DNA of 64,000 nucleotides from Halovenus amylolytica (lineage in GTDB: Archaea; Halobacteriota; Halobacteria; Halobacteriales; Haloarculaceae). A program made the translations under genes and the position numbers. Of this stretch, positions 16,592-25,418 are shown in pieces. Numbering within the stretch: the stretch's first letter is position 1; every line of letters begins with the position of its first letter. The stretch spans positions 62,001 through 126,000 of the forward strand of contig SAYS01000015.1 of NCBI GenBank assembly GCA_004015825.1, in the 5' to 3' direction. The notes below the pieces were generated by a model. The model was not told the origin of the DNA. It saw only the letters and a program-made list of their open reading frames with translations, and did no database searches.

Positions 16592-17839
16592 TCAGGCCCG
16601 TTCGAGCGCGATCCTGAAATCCGCACCGCCGTACTCGCTGTCCCGGAGTGCGACACTCCCGCCGTAGGATTCGACGAGCGTCCGGGCGAGCCCGAGCCCG
16701 AAGCCCGTCCCCTCGCTGTCCGGTCCTTTCTGGCCCATCTCGAAGATTTCGTCCCGGACCTCGTCTGCGACACCTTTGCCGTTGTCAGCCATGCCGACGA
16801 CGACCGTCTCGGCTGTGGGCTCTTCGGCGTAGAGGCGGACCGTTACCGGAAGTTCGTTGTGGACCGTAGCGTTCGAGAGAATGTTGGTAAAGACCGAATC
16901 GAGCAAGTCGCCGGCGTAGGCCTCGTACTCGAAGGCTTCGGGATCGTACTCGACTGTCAGCTCCTCGAATTTCGTCTCGACATCCTGGACGACGCCGGTG
17001 AGAATCGGTTCGAGTTCGCGGACCGAGGGCTCTCCTTCCTCTTTTTGAAGCATCTTGACCGTCCCACCGACGTTGTCGATCAACTCCGCGGCACTCCGTG
17101 CCGTCCGGTAGATCTTCTCGGCGTACTCCGCCGACTGGGAGTCGTCGTCGGCTATCGAGACGACCGCATCCGAAAAGCCGGTGATCACCTGCAGATCGTT
17201 ACCCAGATCGTGGCGCAACAGCCGGTCGTACACCTCCACCATCTCCTTCCGTTTGGCCAGATCGTTCCGGGCGCGTTCGAGTCGCTCCCGCGAACGGATG
17301 TTGACGATCGCCGTCGCGACGTGTTCGGCCAGATAATCCGCCGGGCGGACGTGGTACTCCTCGATACGGTCGAGCGACCCCCAGTGTAACAGCAAGATCG
17401 CCCCCGAATCACCGACTTCGTCGGTGTAGACTGTCGGTGCGGCGATCGTCACCCCACCGCGGTCGGCCAGGTCGTACGCCGCCGAGTCGACAACCGAGAC
17501 ATCCTCGCTCTCGTAGCCGATCTCCGTCCCGTCGCCGGCGCAGATCGTGACTGTGTCGGTCTCGTAGGCCTCCCTGGCGAGCGGTCCCGGATCGTCACCG
17601 GCGGCCAGCTCCGTCGACATACTTTCGAGTACACGTAGGTTGTCGACACGCCGGATCTCGACGACCGTCGGTGACGGGTGGCCATTGATAAACCGTGGCG
17701 CAGCCTCCAGGGTCATGTTCGCGACCTCCTCGACGGATTCGAGATGGTAGATCTCCCGGCTGTATTTGACAATGTGGCCAGCAGTCTTCACTGTCCGCTC
17801 GCGAGTGTTCTCGCTCCCAGACTGTTCGTTAGACGACAT
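16592..17839 (-). CDS. Histidine kinase with GAF-like sensor domain
   Basis: A 415-residue soluble kinase. A GAF-like sensor at about 25-190 is followed by a coiled segment and the phospho-acceptor box VYDRLLRHDLGNDLQVI (about 215-231; His in LRHDL). The C-terminal HATPase has the N box FTNILSNATVHN, G1 VVGMADNGKGV and G2 GTGFGLGLARTLVESYGG. No transmembrane helix, so a cytoplasmic signal is likely. No response regulator gene is adjacent, which is common among haloarchaeal kinases. Ligand unknown. Confidence 0.87.
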   Translation of the reverse strand: MSSNEQSGSENTRERTVKTAGHIVKYSREIYHLESVEEVANMTLEAAPRFINGHPSPTVVEIRRVDNLRVLESMSTELAAGDDPGPLAREAYETDTVTICAGDGTEIGYESEDVSVVDSAAYDLADRGGVTIAAPTVYTDEVGDSGAILLLHWGSLDRIEEYHVRPADYLAEHVATAIVNIRSRERLERARNDLAKRKEMVEVYDRLLRHDLGNDLQVITGFSDAVVSIADDDSQSAEYAEKIYRTARSAAELIDNVGGTVKMLQKEEGEPSVRELEPILTGVVQDVETKFEELTVEYDPEAFEYEAYAGDLLDSVFTNILSNATVHNELPVTVRLYAEEPTAETVVVGMADNGKGVADEVRDEIFEMGQKGPDSEGTGFGLGLARTLVESYGGSVALRDSEYGGADFRIALERA

Positions 17840-17926
17840 TATCTCTCCTGCACTCGCTCACTGGTTAGAAGAGGCGGTCATGATAAAAAATCGTTTCGGG
17901 AGTTGTCATATATACTGAATCCGACA

Positions 17927-18994
17927 CTATTCCAGCCGGTAACGAAGCAGGGCCGCGATGCCACCGATGTTCGCGAGCTGTCGGCCGGGGTCGAACTCGC
18001 TGGAGAAGACCGTGACCTCGCCGCCTTTCTGTTCGGTCGTCTCGATGACCGAGTTCACGTCGATCCCCCACTCGCCGTCACCACTTCGCTCCTCGCGGAG
18101 CTGTTCGTCGAGGACGAGTAACTCCTCGATCGCGCCGTAGTCGGCGGCCTGTGCGACCTGTTCGGGGCCGTAGGCGACTTTCGCACCCTCGGCGATCCGT
18201 TCCATCAGTTCGTCGATACGATCCGACTCCTCGGCGATGCGGGTCTCCTTCTGGACGTCCTCGACTGCGCCGCGTTTGAGTACCTCGTGGACGCCGCGGT
18301 CGCCGACACTCGACGTGTCGACGGTGGTGATCCGGTCGGTCAACTCCTGGTGGTTCTCCTGGATGTATTCGAGTGCGTCCTGTTTGGTGAACCCCGGACC
18401 AGCCAGGATGATCGCGTCGACGTCCTGTCTGGCGAGAATCTCGGCGAGTTCGGCGAACAACTCGGAGCGCGGGCGGGCGTACTCGCCTTTGCCCGTCGGT
18501 GCGGTGATCGTCGCCCGCTCTTCGGTGCCGTACTGGGCGACGGTGTGGACGTAGGCCTGTCCTTCCTCGACGGTGGCGATGGCGACATCCGGGTTGTCGG
18601 TCGCCTCGACGGCTTCTTCGATCCGGTCGCGCTGGTCGGGTTTCCAGCGTTTGGTCACGTCGAGTTCGGTGTGTTCCTCGACGTTCAGCGTGTGGTGGTG
18701 GCCCAGCTGGTCCTCCCGCGAGCAGTCGACGATGGTGCCGCCGATCCGCAGGCGGTTCGCAAAGCGGGCGAACTCCACGTCCTCGACGTCGATGGCCACC
18801 CAGATGTGTTCCCGTTCCCCGCCGGTGTCGCGTAACTGTTCGTCGTTGCGCTGGATCCGCCGGGTCGTATCGCCGGAGACGGTGTCGCCCGGCTCGATCG
18901 CGTGGGAGAGATGCCAGAGATCGTCGAGACTTTCGGGGACGAGCGTCAGCCGCTCGCGGCCCCCCTCGACGACTTCGCTGTCGGCAATGCGCAT
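17927..18994 (-). CDS. pelA: mRNA surveillance protein pelota (Dom34)
   Basis: A 355-residue eRF1-like protein that rescues stalled ribosomes together with aEF1A/ABCE1. The N-terminal Sm-like domain (about 1-130) has [16 protein letters not shown] and the loop [15 protein letters not shown]; the central domain (about 135-260) has the usual [16 protein letters not shown]; the C-terminal domain (about 265-355) ends [11 protein letters not shown]. There is no GGQ, as expected for pelota rather than a release factor. ATG at 18994 is preferred to the in-frame TTG two codons upstream. Confidence 0.93.
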   Translation of the reverse strand: MRIADSEVVEGGRERLTLVPESLDDLWHLSHAIEPGDTVSGDTTRRIQRNDEQLRDTGGEREHIWVAIDVEDVEFARFANRLRIGGTIVDCSREDQLGHHHTLNVEEHTELDVTKRWKPDQRDRIEEAVEATDNPDVAIATVEEGQAYVHTVAQYGTEERATITAPTGKGEYARPRSELFAELAEILARQDVDAIILAGPGFTKQDALEYIQENHQELTDRITTVDTSSVGDRGVHEVLKRGAVEDVQKETRIAEESDRIDELMERIAEGAKVAYGPEQVAQAADYGAIEELLVLDEQLREERSGDGEWGIDVNSVIETTEQKGGEVTVFSSEFDPGRQLANIGGIAALLRYRLE

Positions 18995-19077
18995 GCCCAA
19001 TCTCCGCGTTGGGGGAGTAAGTGGCTGCTGATCTGTCGACAGTGAGAGTCAAGCAGCTTCCGGCCTTGGATCCGGTA

Positions 19078-19656
19078 ATGAGTCAACAGGTAGCCCAGAC
19101 ACTCGGCACTGATCCGGCACTCGCGCCGTACGTCGAGGAGTTCGGTCCGCTCGATCTCGACCCCGTCGAAGATACCTTCGAGCGACTGGTCGTCTCGCTG
19201 CTCCGCCAGCAGGTCTCGATCGATGCGGCCGCGGCGATCCAGCAGCGACTGTTCGACGCGTTCGAGATCACCCCGGAGGCGATGCTGGCCGCCGACGAGA
19301 CAGCACTTCGAGATGTCGGCCTCTCGGAAGCCAAGACGGAGTACGTCAAACACGTCGCTCGTGCCTACCAGGACCACGGCTACGACCGGGCGTACTTCGT
19401 GGCGATGGACGACGAGGCAGTCGTCTCGGAACTGACCGAGATCCGCGGTGTCGGCCCCTGGACCGCGAAGATGTTTCTTCTGTTCGCGCTGGGACGCCCC
19501 GACGTGTTTCCGGTGGAGGATCTCGGCGTTCGCCGAGGGATGGAGATCGTCTGTGACCGGGAGATGACCCGCGGGGAGATGCGCGACCGGGCGAGCGAGT
19601 GGGCACCCTACCGGTCGTACGCGTCGCTGTATCTCTGGCGAGCCTACGAGGGATAA
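19078..19656 (+). CDS. alkA: DNA-3-methyladenine glycosylase (AlkA-type, HhH-GPD)
   Basis: A 192-residue base-excision glycosylase that removes alkylated purines. The helix-hairpin-helix is ELTEIRGVGPWTAKMFLLF (about 118-136), followed by the catalytic Asp in DVFPVEDLGVRRG. The N-terminal helix LERLVVSLLRQQVS-type segment (FERLVVSLLRQQVS) is also typical. It lacks the extra N-terminal domain of E. coli AlkA, as do many archaeal homologues. ATG at 19078 gives the family start. Divergent from pelota. Confidence 0.88.
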   Translation: MSQQVAQTLGTDPALAPYVEEFGPLDLDPVEDTFERLVVSLLRQQVSIDAAAAIQQRLFDAFEITPEAMLAADETALRDVGLSEAKTEYVKHVARAYQDHGYDRAYFVAMDDEAVVSELTEIRGVGPWTAKMFLLFALGRPDVFPVEDLGVRRGMEIVCDREMTRGEMRDRASEWAPYRSYASLYLWRAYEG

Positions 19657-19667
19657 AAAAGAGTCGA

Positions 19668-21023
19668 TCAGCGCTCGACGAGCGGCGTCCCATCAGCCCG
19701 CGGCCCGAGTTCGGGACCAAAGGGTGGGTCGGACGGGTCGACGCGGCGGCGTTGCCTGTAATCAGTCGAGCGCTCGACGGGCACCCGTCCGATGGCGCTT
19801 ATCATCTCGACGTACTCCGCGAAGGAGCGCTGCTCGCCGAAGGAGCCACCGGCTCGTTTGGTAATCTCTTCGGAGAGGATTGTCCCCATGAAATCGTCCG
19901 CGCCACAGGAGAGCATCTTCAGTCCCTGCTCGTCGCCGTATTTCACCCACGAGGACTGGACGTGATCGATGTTGTCGAGATAGAGCCGCGAGAGGGCGAT
20001 CATCAGCTCGTCCTCGTCGGTCGTCGCGCCGCCGTCGATCATCCCGCGCTCGTACAGTGGCGTGTTCGCGTGGACGAACGAAAGCGGGACGAACTCGGTG
20101 ATCGCGCCGGCCCGGTCCTGCAACTGGCGGATCTTGTCGAGGTGTTCGATGCGGTGGGCCTCGTTTTCGACGTGGCCGTACATGATCGTCGCCGTCGTAT
20201 CGAGCCCAACGCTGGCGGCGGCCTCCATCGCTTCGAGCCACTCCCCACTCGATATTTTGGCCGGACAGATAACCTCACGAACTTCGTCGACGAGAATCTC
20301 CGCGGCAGTGCCGGGAACGCTGTCCAGTCCGGCATCCTGCAGGCGGCTGTACACCTCCTCGTATCCCCACGGCGCGCCACGCTGTGCGTGGTAGGCCTCC
20401 TCGGGTGTCATCGAGTGGACGTGGACGCCGCCGACGCTCATCGCCTCGATCTGCTCGCGGTAGCTGCCGGGATCGATCTCGTACTTCTCCGGTGATTTGT
20501 AGTTGAGATCCCTACTCTCGTCGGCTTCGAGCAGTTCCCGGTGTTCGTCGTCGAGTGCGAGCGCCGGGTGCAGGCCGCTGACGGAGGTCACCTCGTAGAT
20601 TCCGGTGTCGAGTGCCTGCTCGACGATCTCGCGGGACTCTTCCGGTGTCTTCGTGAAGCCGCCGTGCTCTTCGTCGTTTGCTTCGAGGAACTGTTCGGAG
20701 CGGTCCTTGAAATTACAGAACAGACAGCCGGTGTTGCAGGCCGTCGTGACGTTGTTGTTGAGATTCGCGACGAAGGTCACCTCTTCACCGACCATCTCGG
20801 CCCGTCGCCGGTCGGCCGCCTCGAGCACCCGTTCTTTCCGTTCGACATCGATTCCCGGGCGGTCGGTACCGGTCGTGAGGAGTTCGATGCCGTCGTCGAT
20901 CGTGAGACGCGTCCCCTGTCGTGCCTTTTCGAGGGCATTCTCGAAGGATTGGTCGGTCGTCGGCTGGTGGTCGAACTCGAAACTGCGTGGCACGTTCGTC
21001 CGACCCTGGGAAGCGTCTGCCAT
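19668..21023 (-). CDS. cofH: FO synthase subunit 2 (radical SAM, coenzyme F420 pathway)
   Basis: A 451-residue radical-SAM enzyme that condenses 5-amino-6-ribitylaminouracil with tyrosine in FO/F420 synthesis. The 4Fe-4S motif CNTGCLFC (CxxxCxxC) lies near residue 80, followed by VTSVSGLHPAL and MSVGGVHVHSMTPEEAYH, and by TATIMYGHVE, all CofH-like. It ends with a variable region. ATG at 21023 gives the usual start MADASQGRT. The partner cofG is not in the window. A palindromic repeat element lies just upstream. Confidence 0.9.
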   Translation of the reverse strand: MADASQGRTNVPRSFEFDHQPTTDQSFENALEKARQGTRLTIDDGIELLTTGTDRPGIDVERKERVLEAADRRRAEMVGEEVTFVANLNNNVTTACNTGCLFCNFKDRSEQFLEANDEEHGGFTKTPEESREIVEQALDTGIYEVTSVSGLHPALALDDEHRELLEADESRDLNYKSPEKYEIDPGSYREQIEAMSVGGVHVHSMTPEEAYHAQRGAPWGYEEVYSRLQDAGLDSVPGTAAEILVDEVREVICPAKISSGEWLEAMEAAASVGLDTTATIMYGHVENEAHRIEHLDKIRQLQDRAGAITEFVPLSFVHANTPLYERGMIDGGATTDEDELMIALSRLYLDNIDHVQSSWVKYGDEQGLKMLSCGADDFMGTILSEEITKRAGGSFGEQRSFAEYVEMISAIGRVPVERSTDYRQRRRVDPSDPPFGPELGPRADGTPLVER

Positions 21024-21134
21024 TATCTCTTTTCGCACCCTGTAGCGATAAAAGACGATTGATCCGGGTAGTGTTTGCCGCCCTCGCTGACACTGAGTTG
21101 TGGGTGGAGTCGGATGGATTGTGACAGGCACTGC

Positions 21135-21388
21135 GAACAGCAAGAAAGCCCCGAGGCGCTGAACTCGGGGGACCCATCTGCGCTCCAGTCGGTGCTTGAT
21201 GGGTCCGCCTTCGTCCAGCGCCTCGCCCCTTTCAGTCCCACCCGCGTAGCTTGGTCAGCCAGCCGATACGGGTGGGACTGAAAGGGGCCGTCCGCTTGAT
21301 CCGCCCCGGACGAAGAAAGCACGCGACCGTAGGGAGCGCGCGCATCGAGGCCCGGGCGGTCAAGCGGGCGGGGGCTTTCTTGCTGTTC
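21135..21388. repeat. 254-bp non-autonomous palindromic element
   Basis: Outer inverted repeats GAACAGCAAGAAAGCCCC (21135-21152) and GGGGCTTTCTTGCTGTTC (21371-21388) match over 18 bp. Inside are the hairpin CCCGAGGCGCTGAACTCGGG and a 20-bp inverted pair, GCCCCTTTCAGTCCCACCCG (21225-21244) and its complement (21269-21288). No gene is seen. It fills most of the 427-bp gap between cofH and the CheW gene; the remaining flanks hold nothing recognisable. Relatives lie at 11412 and 56934. Confidence 0.75.
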
Positions 21389-21450
21389 TCACGATTCACA
21401 GAAGCCGGTCCTTCGGATCAAAAACAGGCTACAAAACCAGCTACGCAATC

Positions 21451-22602
21451 TCAGTCTTCGTCTTCGAAGGCGAGATCCGGGCTCGTCCAGATGACGAACT
21501 CGTCATCGTCCTCGCGGTCGATGACGCCGTTGATGTAATCCTCGGCCATCGGCGGATCGTTGACCTCGCTCTCGACGATCGGCGAGACCTGGCGGACGTC
21601 GTCGACGACCCAGCCGATGTAGCCCTGATCTTCGAAGGCCTCGGCGTCGAAGACGACGATCAACTCGCCAGCCTCGTCGTTTTCTTTCCCGATGGTGACC
21701 TTCGGGTTGAGAATCGTCGTAATCTGCCCGCGCAGATCGACGACACCCTCGACGTGGCCCGGCGTGTTCGGCACGCGCGTGATGTTCTCGTGTTTGACGA
21801 TCTCCTCGATATACTGGATATCCAGACAGTAGTGTTCGTCGTCCAGCGTGAACTCTAGCACGCGTGTCTCTTCCTCTTCGGTCGTCTCTGCTTCGTCGGT
21901 TGCAGACGCACCAACTGTGTCGGCTGTCTCCATCCCCGCGTCGGCTGGACCGGCCTCGGCCCCCATCTGTGCAGCCGTCGCAGCGCCCCCGCCGCCGGAG
22001 TCGGCCATCCCCGTAGCGACAGTCTCCGGATCAGCCGTTGCTGATCCATCCAGCGCCTGTTCGAGTTCGTCCATCTCCGGGAGTGGTGCCGAGACCCCTC
22101 CTTCGTCCGCTGCACCTGTATCCGTATTCGCCGTCCTGTCGTCTGCACTCGCCGCCCGGTCGTCCGCACTCGCCGCCCGGTCGTCCGCACTCGCCGCCCG
22201 GTCGTCTGTGTCCGCTGTACTCCCGGTCTCGGCCGTGGTCGGTTCACTCTCTCCCATGGTTGGTGTCATCTCTTGTGCGCCAGCCCCCGTCTCCGTCGGC
22301 TGGGGCTCGTTCTCCTCGCGAGTGGCTGTGTCGACAGTATCCTCCGATGGTTTGTCGTCCTCCGTGGCCGTGCTTTCGGTATCTGAGACTCCTCCGTCGT
22401 CATCACCTCCGGCGTCCGAGTCGCCGCGCTCGTCGTCGGCAGCCTCGACGATGTCCTCCATCGTCTGTTTCTCCGGATCGCCGCCGTCGGTGCGGTTCTC
22501 CTCGGTTGTCTCAGACGATGACTCCTCGTCACCGCCGTCCCGACTCCCCTCACGCATCTCACGGATTCGCGTCGCGCGATCCATTCGCTCATCATCAGTC
22601 AT
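21451..22602 (-). CDS. CheW-domain chemotaxis protein with long acidic N-terminal tail
   Basis: A 383-residue protein. The C-terminal ~140 residues form a CheW domain: VLEFTLDDEHYCLDIQYIEE, then ITRVPNTPGHVEGVVDLRGQ, and ILNPKVTIG. The N-terminal ~240 residues are Asp/Glu/Ser/Thr/Ala-rich, without predicted fold, and include a triple ADDRAAS repeat. CheW couples CheA to transducers at chemosensory arrays; the tail may bind another partner. ATG at 22602 overlaps the ParA stop by 4 nt (22599-22602), so the two are probably translated together. ParA-coupled CheW proteins in bacteria localise arrays; that role here is inference. Confidence 0.85.
   Translation of the reverse strand: MTDDERMDRATRIREMREGSRDGGDEESSSETTEENRTDGGDPEKQTMEDIVEAADDERGDSDAGGDDDGGVSDTESTATEDDKPSEDTVDTATREENEPQPTETGAGAQEMTPTMGESEPTTAETGSTADTDDRAASADDRAASADDRAASADDRTANTDTGAADEGGVSAPLPEMDELEQALDGSATADPETVATGMADSGGGGAATAAQMGAEAGPADAGMETADTVGASATDEAETTEEEETRVLEFTLDDEHYCLDIQYIEEIVKHENITRVPNTPGHVEGVVDLRGQITTILNPKVTIGKENDEAGELIVVFDAEAFEDQGYIGWVVDDVRQVSPIVESEVNDPPMAEDYINGVIDREDDDEFVIWTSPDLAFEDED
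22138..22200. repeat. Three tandem 21-bp units in the CheW gene
   Basis: Units begin at 22138, 22159 and 22180 and read gtcgtcygcactcgccgcccg on the + strand, the first with one base different. They encode the repeated DDRAASA segment of the disordered tail, so copy number can vary without changing frame. Confidence 0.8.
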
Positions 22603-23501
22603 GCTTTCACCTCGGTGTGCTCGAACGCTCGATCGAGTTCGTCCGCGATCTCCAGGAAGACTGCCTCCATGTCGACCGACTGCTCGTATGCAAAGATCGA
22701 TTTTCCGGCCGAGAACGCCCGCTGGAGTGCAACTCGTTTGCGAACCTCCCAGACTGGCTGGCCGGCGAAGACCTCGTTCAACCACTCGATCATCGTCTGG
22801 TCCTCGTTGGTCTGTTCGACGCGATTAGCGACCGCGCCGACCGTATTCACCCGAATATCTAAGAGGTCTTCGAGCGCTGCGGTCTGATCGATCAGCAACT
22901 CGATGGCGCGCTCGGAACTGGCCTCCGTCAGCGCCGGCACGATGATGTTCTGGGCCGCGAAGATACTCGACTCTGTGAGTCGCCCGTAGAACGGCGGCGA
23001 GTCGACGATTATGTAATCGTACTCGTGGTCGAGCGCGTCGAACGCCTTGTCGAGCATATCGAGCGCGTGCCCACCCGAAACGTTCTCGGGCGAGACGTTG
23101 ATCGCGAGCGAGGACAGCGCCTCCAGTCCCGCCGACTGGTCGCTTCGCTCTTTGAGTTTCGCCATCAGGTGGGCGATCGTCAGCTCCTGTTCGGCGTGGA
23201 GCAGATCCAGATTCGACGGGAGGACGTCCATCTCATCGTGTTCGACGATCAGGTCGTTGATGACCGAACGCCGGTCGCTGTCGGTCAGTACGTCGAAAAA
23301 CGATGGCGGGGCCGCGTCGTAGGCGTCGAGCATCCCCAGTCCTTCGGTCGCGTTCCCCTGGGGGTCGACATCGACGAAGAGGACGTCTTCGCCGCGCTCG
23401 TTGAGCGCTCCTGCGATGTTGATCGCGATGGTCGTCTTGCCAGTCCCGCCTTTCGCGTTCGTCACACAGACCTTTGTCGGGCCGGAATCATCGCGTATCA
23501 T
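22599..23501 (-). CDS. ParA/MinD-family ATPase (chemotaxis-linked)
   Basis: A 300-residue deviant-Walker ATPase: CVTNAKGGTGKTTIAINIAG (Walker A with the signature Lys), FVDVDPQGNATEGLG (Walker A'), and DYIIVDSPPFYG (Walker B). Family members form ATP-bound dimers on nucleoid or membrane and position cargo. No parB-like gene or centromere repeats are visible here; instead the next gene, overlapping by 4 nt, is CheW-like. ATG at 23501 is chosen over one two codons upstream. Divergent, by about 170 nt, from the ArlD/E-like gene. Confidence 0.87.
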   Translation of the reverse strand: MIRDDSGPTKVCVTNAKGGTGKTTIAINIAGALNERGEDVLFVDVDPQGNATEGLGMLDAYDAAPPSFFDVLTDSDRRSVINDLIVEHDEMDVLPSNLDLLHAEQELTIAHLMAKLKERSDQSAGLEALSSLAINVSPENVSGGHALDMLDKAFDALDHEYDYIIVDSPPFYGRLTESSIFAAQNIIVPALTEASSERAIELLIDQTAALEDLLDIRVNTVGAVANRVEQTNEDQTMIEWLNEVFAGQPVWEVRKRVALQRAFSAGKSIFAYEQSVDMEAVFLEIADELDRAFEHTEVKA

Positions 23502-23671
23502 CGCCACGTACCCGGAGTGAGGGAGCCAGCCGTAATAAAAATGCGTCTCCCATTATCACGAACAAAAAGAGACACCGACGTAGCACCGATATCGGCCGTA
23601 TACGGCCGTCAGATGCCTGTCTGGTACGACGCCAACATTTAAGAGATAGTAGTTGGAATATAAGGCTAGTT

Positions 23672-24157
23672 ATGAGTATGAATCCGAGCGATTACGACCT
23701 CGACGAACTCCGCAAGATGGCGCGGGAGCGGGATGGCAAACAGAACGGCGGGGAGAGTGAGGAACCGGATCTCGGCCTCGACTCGATGCGCGGGGAGAGC
23801 ACGAGTACCGGCAGTCCGGATTCGTTCCGTGCCGGACTCTACCGCGAACTGCTCCCACTCGAAGCGGGCGGTGACGCCGAGAAACCGTATCTCGAAACAC
23901 TGCCCGAAGAAAACAGCGGCGAGCATCTCATCTTCGAGTGGTTGGAGTTTCTCCTCTTGCACGCCGGCCACCAGGGCGCTCGTGAGGCCATCGCGTACTA
24001 CGAATCGGTCGGCTGGATCACGGAAAACTGCGAATCCGAGCTGAAAGATTACATGCTCGGTCTCGACGAACAGGCTGCGAACGATCCAAACGATCTGGAC
24101 GTCGACGACCACCTCCTGAGTCTCGTCTACATCGCGAAACTGGCGTCGATGAACTGA
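23672..24157 (+). CDS. ArlD/ArlE (FlaD/E)-domain archaellum-associated protein
   Basis: A 161-residue protein. The C-terminal half has the FlaD/E signature: KPYLETLPEENSGEHLIFEW, then LEFLLLHAGHQGAREAIAYY and ESVGWITENCESELKDYMLG. The N-terminal ~70 residues are polar and low in complexity. FlaD/E-type (ArlD/E) proteins belong to the archaellum switch complex that receives CheY/CheF signals. No other archaellum genes are in the window, so this looks like a stand-alone paralogue. ATG at 23672, with a TATA-like atttaag about 30 nt before it. Its closeness to CheW, ParA and the actin-like gene is notable. Confidence 0.82.
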   Translation: MSMNPSDYDLDELRKMARERDGKQNGGESEEPDLGLDSMRGESTSTGSPDSFRAGLYRELLPLEAGGDAEKPYLETLPEENSGEHLIFEWLEFLLLHAGHQGAREAIAYYESVGWITENCESELKDYMLGLDEQAANDPNDLDVDDHLLSLVYIAKLASMN

Positions 24158-24267
24158 TCCGAGCTGGCTCGGAAGCGCCGGTCGCCATCCTGGATCTGTC
24201 GGGGTCGTACTATTTTCACGGTTCGGTCTTCCCCCTCTTATTTTCACGAATGATACTGTCTGACGAA

Positions 24268-24276
24268 GGTATTTAC
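24268..24276 (+). promoter_or_regulatory. TATA-like box for the actin-like gene
   Basis: ggtatttac is about 29 nt before the ATG at 24302, consistent with a leaderless promoter separate from the preceding gene. Evidence is spacing and base composition only. Confidence 0.35.
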
Positions 24277-24301
24277 TCCCCCTTCGCATAGCTCGCAGTA
24301 T

Positions 24302-25387
24302 ATGAGTCCGACAGTCGACGCGGAGAAAGAAGAGGTGTCAGCAACGGGAATCGGTGGCGACGGAAACAGTTTTCCGGTGGGTGTCAATCTCGGGAGTACC
24401 CGGACAGTAATCGCACATCCCTCCGAACACGGTTCCGGCTTGCAGACAAGCCGAACACTGACCTGTCTCGCGCGCTACGAGGACCCACTGACCGGTGAGG
24501 AGAAGTACCTCTACGGTGAGGAAGCCGCGATGGAGTACCCCGACAAGGTGGAGTATATGCTCCGGTCGGGACTGCCGGAAGGCGACCAGACGGAACTGGC
24601 TACGCAGTTTTTCGAGGCCGTGATCGACTCCCACGATATCCCTGAACAGAGCGCCGTCGTCTACGCGACGCCGACGATCGACAACCCCGAGGGACTCGAA
24701 AACCTCAGCCAGGTCATCGAGGCGAGTGCGATCGGCGACCAGCTCGTCGAGAGCTACCCCGAGTCGCTGACCGGTGCCATCCCAGCGATCGGTGACGGTC
24801 TCGAAGCGCTCCAGGAGATCTTCGTGACGCTCAACATGGGCTCGACGAACCTGGAGATGTCGGCGTACCGCCGTGGCGAACAGCTCGTCCCCTTTACCAC
24901 GGGTGCGGTGACCGGCAACGAGGTCGACCGCGCGATCGCGAACCTGGTCGAGGAAGAAACACAGGGTCGTGTCAACATCGACACCAACACTGCCCGGGAG
25001 TACAAGGAAGCCCACGGCGATTACGACGAGTTCGAGCCCTTTACCGACATCATCCAGCAGCCCGGCGGTGGCACCCACGAGTTCACCATCGAGCGGTCGG
25101 TGATGGACGCGCTCGACGACTATCTCGACGACGTCGTCGAGGAGTTCGCCAACCAGTTCCTGCCGAAACTCGCGAACAAACACATGCGCGCCTACCAGCT
25201 CGCGCTCGACAAACCGGTCGTCCTCACGGGCGGGATGGCCTGTATCCCCGGCATCGTCGAGGCGTTCGAAGAACGCGCGAGCGAGGAACTCGGCCGCGAG
25301 ATCACGGCAACCGCACCGGACCGGGCGGATCTCGCCGCCACCGTCGGCGCACAGCGGATCGCTGCAGAACTTGGCAAGCAGCGATAG
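24302..25387 (+). CDS. Actin-like ATPase (MreB/salactin-type haloarchaeal actin homologue)
   Basis: A 361-residue protein of the actin/Hsp70 fold. Phosphate-1 motif PVGVNLGSTRTVIA (residues 25-38), phosphate-2 VTLNMGSTNLEMSAY (about 175-190), and adenosine motif VVLTGGMACIPGIVEAF (about 302-318). The first 24 residues are a polar leader. It is close in layout to the actin homologues reported in haloarchaea (salactin, volactin), which polymerise; whether this is an orthologue of either cannot be settled without alignment. It follows the ArlD/E-like gene by about 145 nt with its own TATA-like box. Filament formation is inference. Confidence 0.82.
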   Translation: MSPTVDAEKEEVSATGIGGDGNSFPVGVNLGSTRTVIAHPSEHGSGLQTSRTLTCLARYEDPLTGEEKYLYGEEAAMEYPDKVEYMLRSGLPEGDQTELATQFFEAVIDSHDIPEQSAVVYATPTIDNPEGLENLSQVIEASAIGDQLVESYPESLTGAIPAIGDGLEALQEIFVTLNMGSTNLEMSAYRRGEQLVPFTTGAVTGNEVDRAIANLVEEETQGRVNIDTNTAREYKEAHGDYDEFEPFTDIIQQPGGGTHEFTIERSVMDALDDYLDDVVEEFANQFLPKLANKHMRAYQLALDKPVVLTGGMACIPGIVEAFEERASEELGREITATAPDRADLAATVGAQRIAAELGKQR

Positions 25388-25418
25388 TCGCTGTCGCACG
25401 TCGTCAGGAGATCAGCTG

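Noticed and set aside
21135..21388. Retron or other reverse-transcribed RNA element
   Set aside because: Inverted repeats are suggestive but there is no reverse transcriptase gene anywhere in the window.
22599..23501. Plasmid or chromosome partition locus for the ParA gene
   Set aside because: No ParB-like gene, no centromere-like repeats and no replication gene are close; the coupled partner is a CheW protein.
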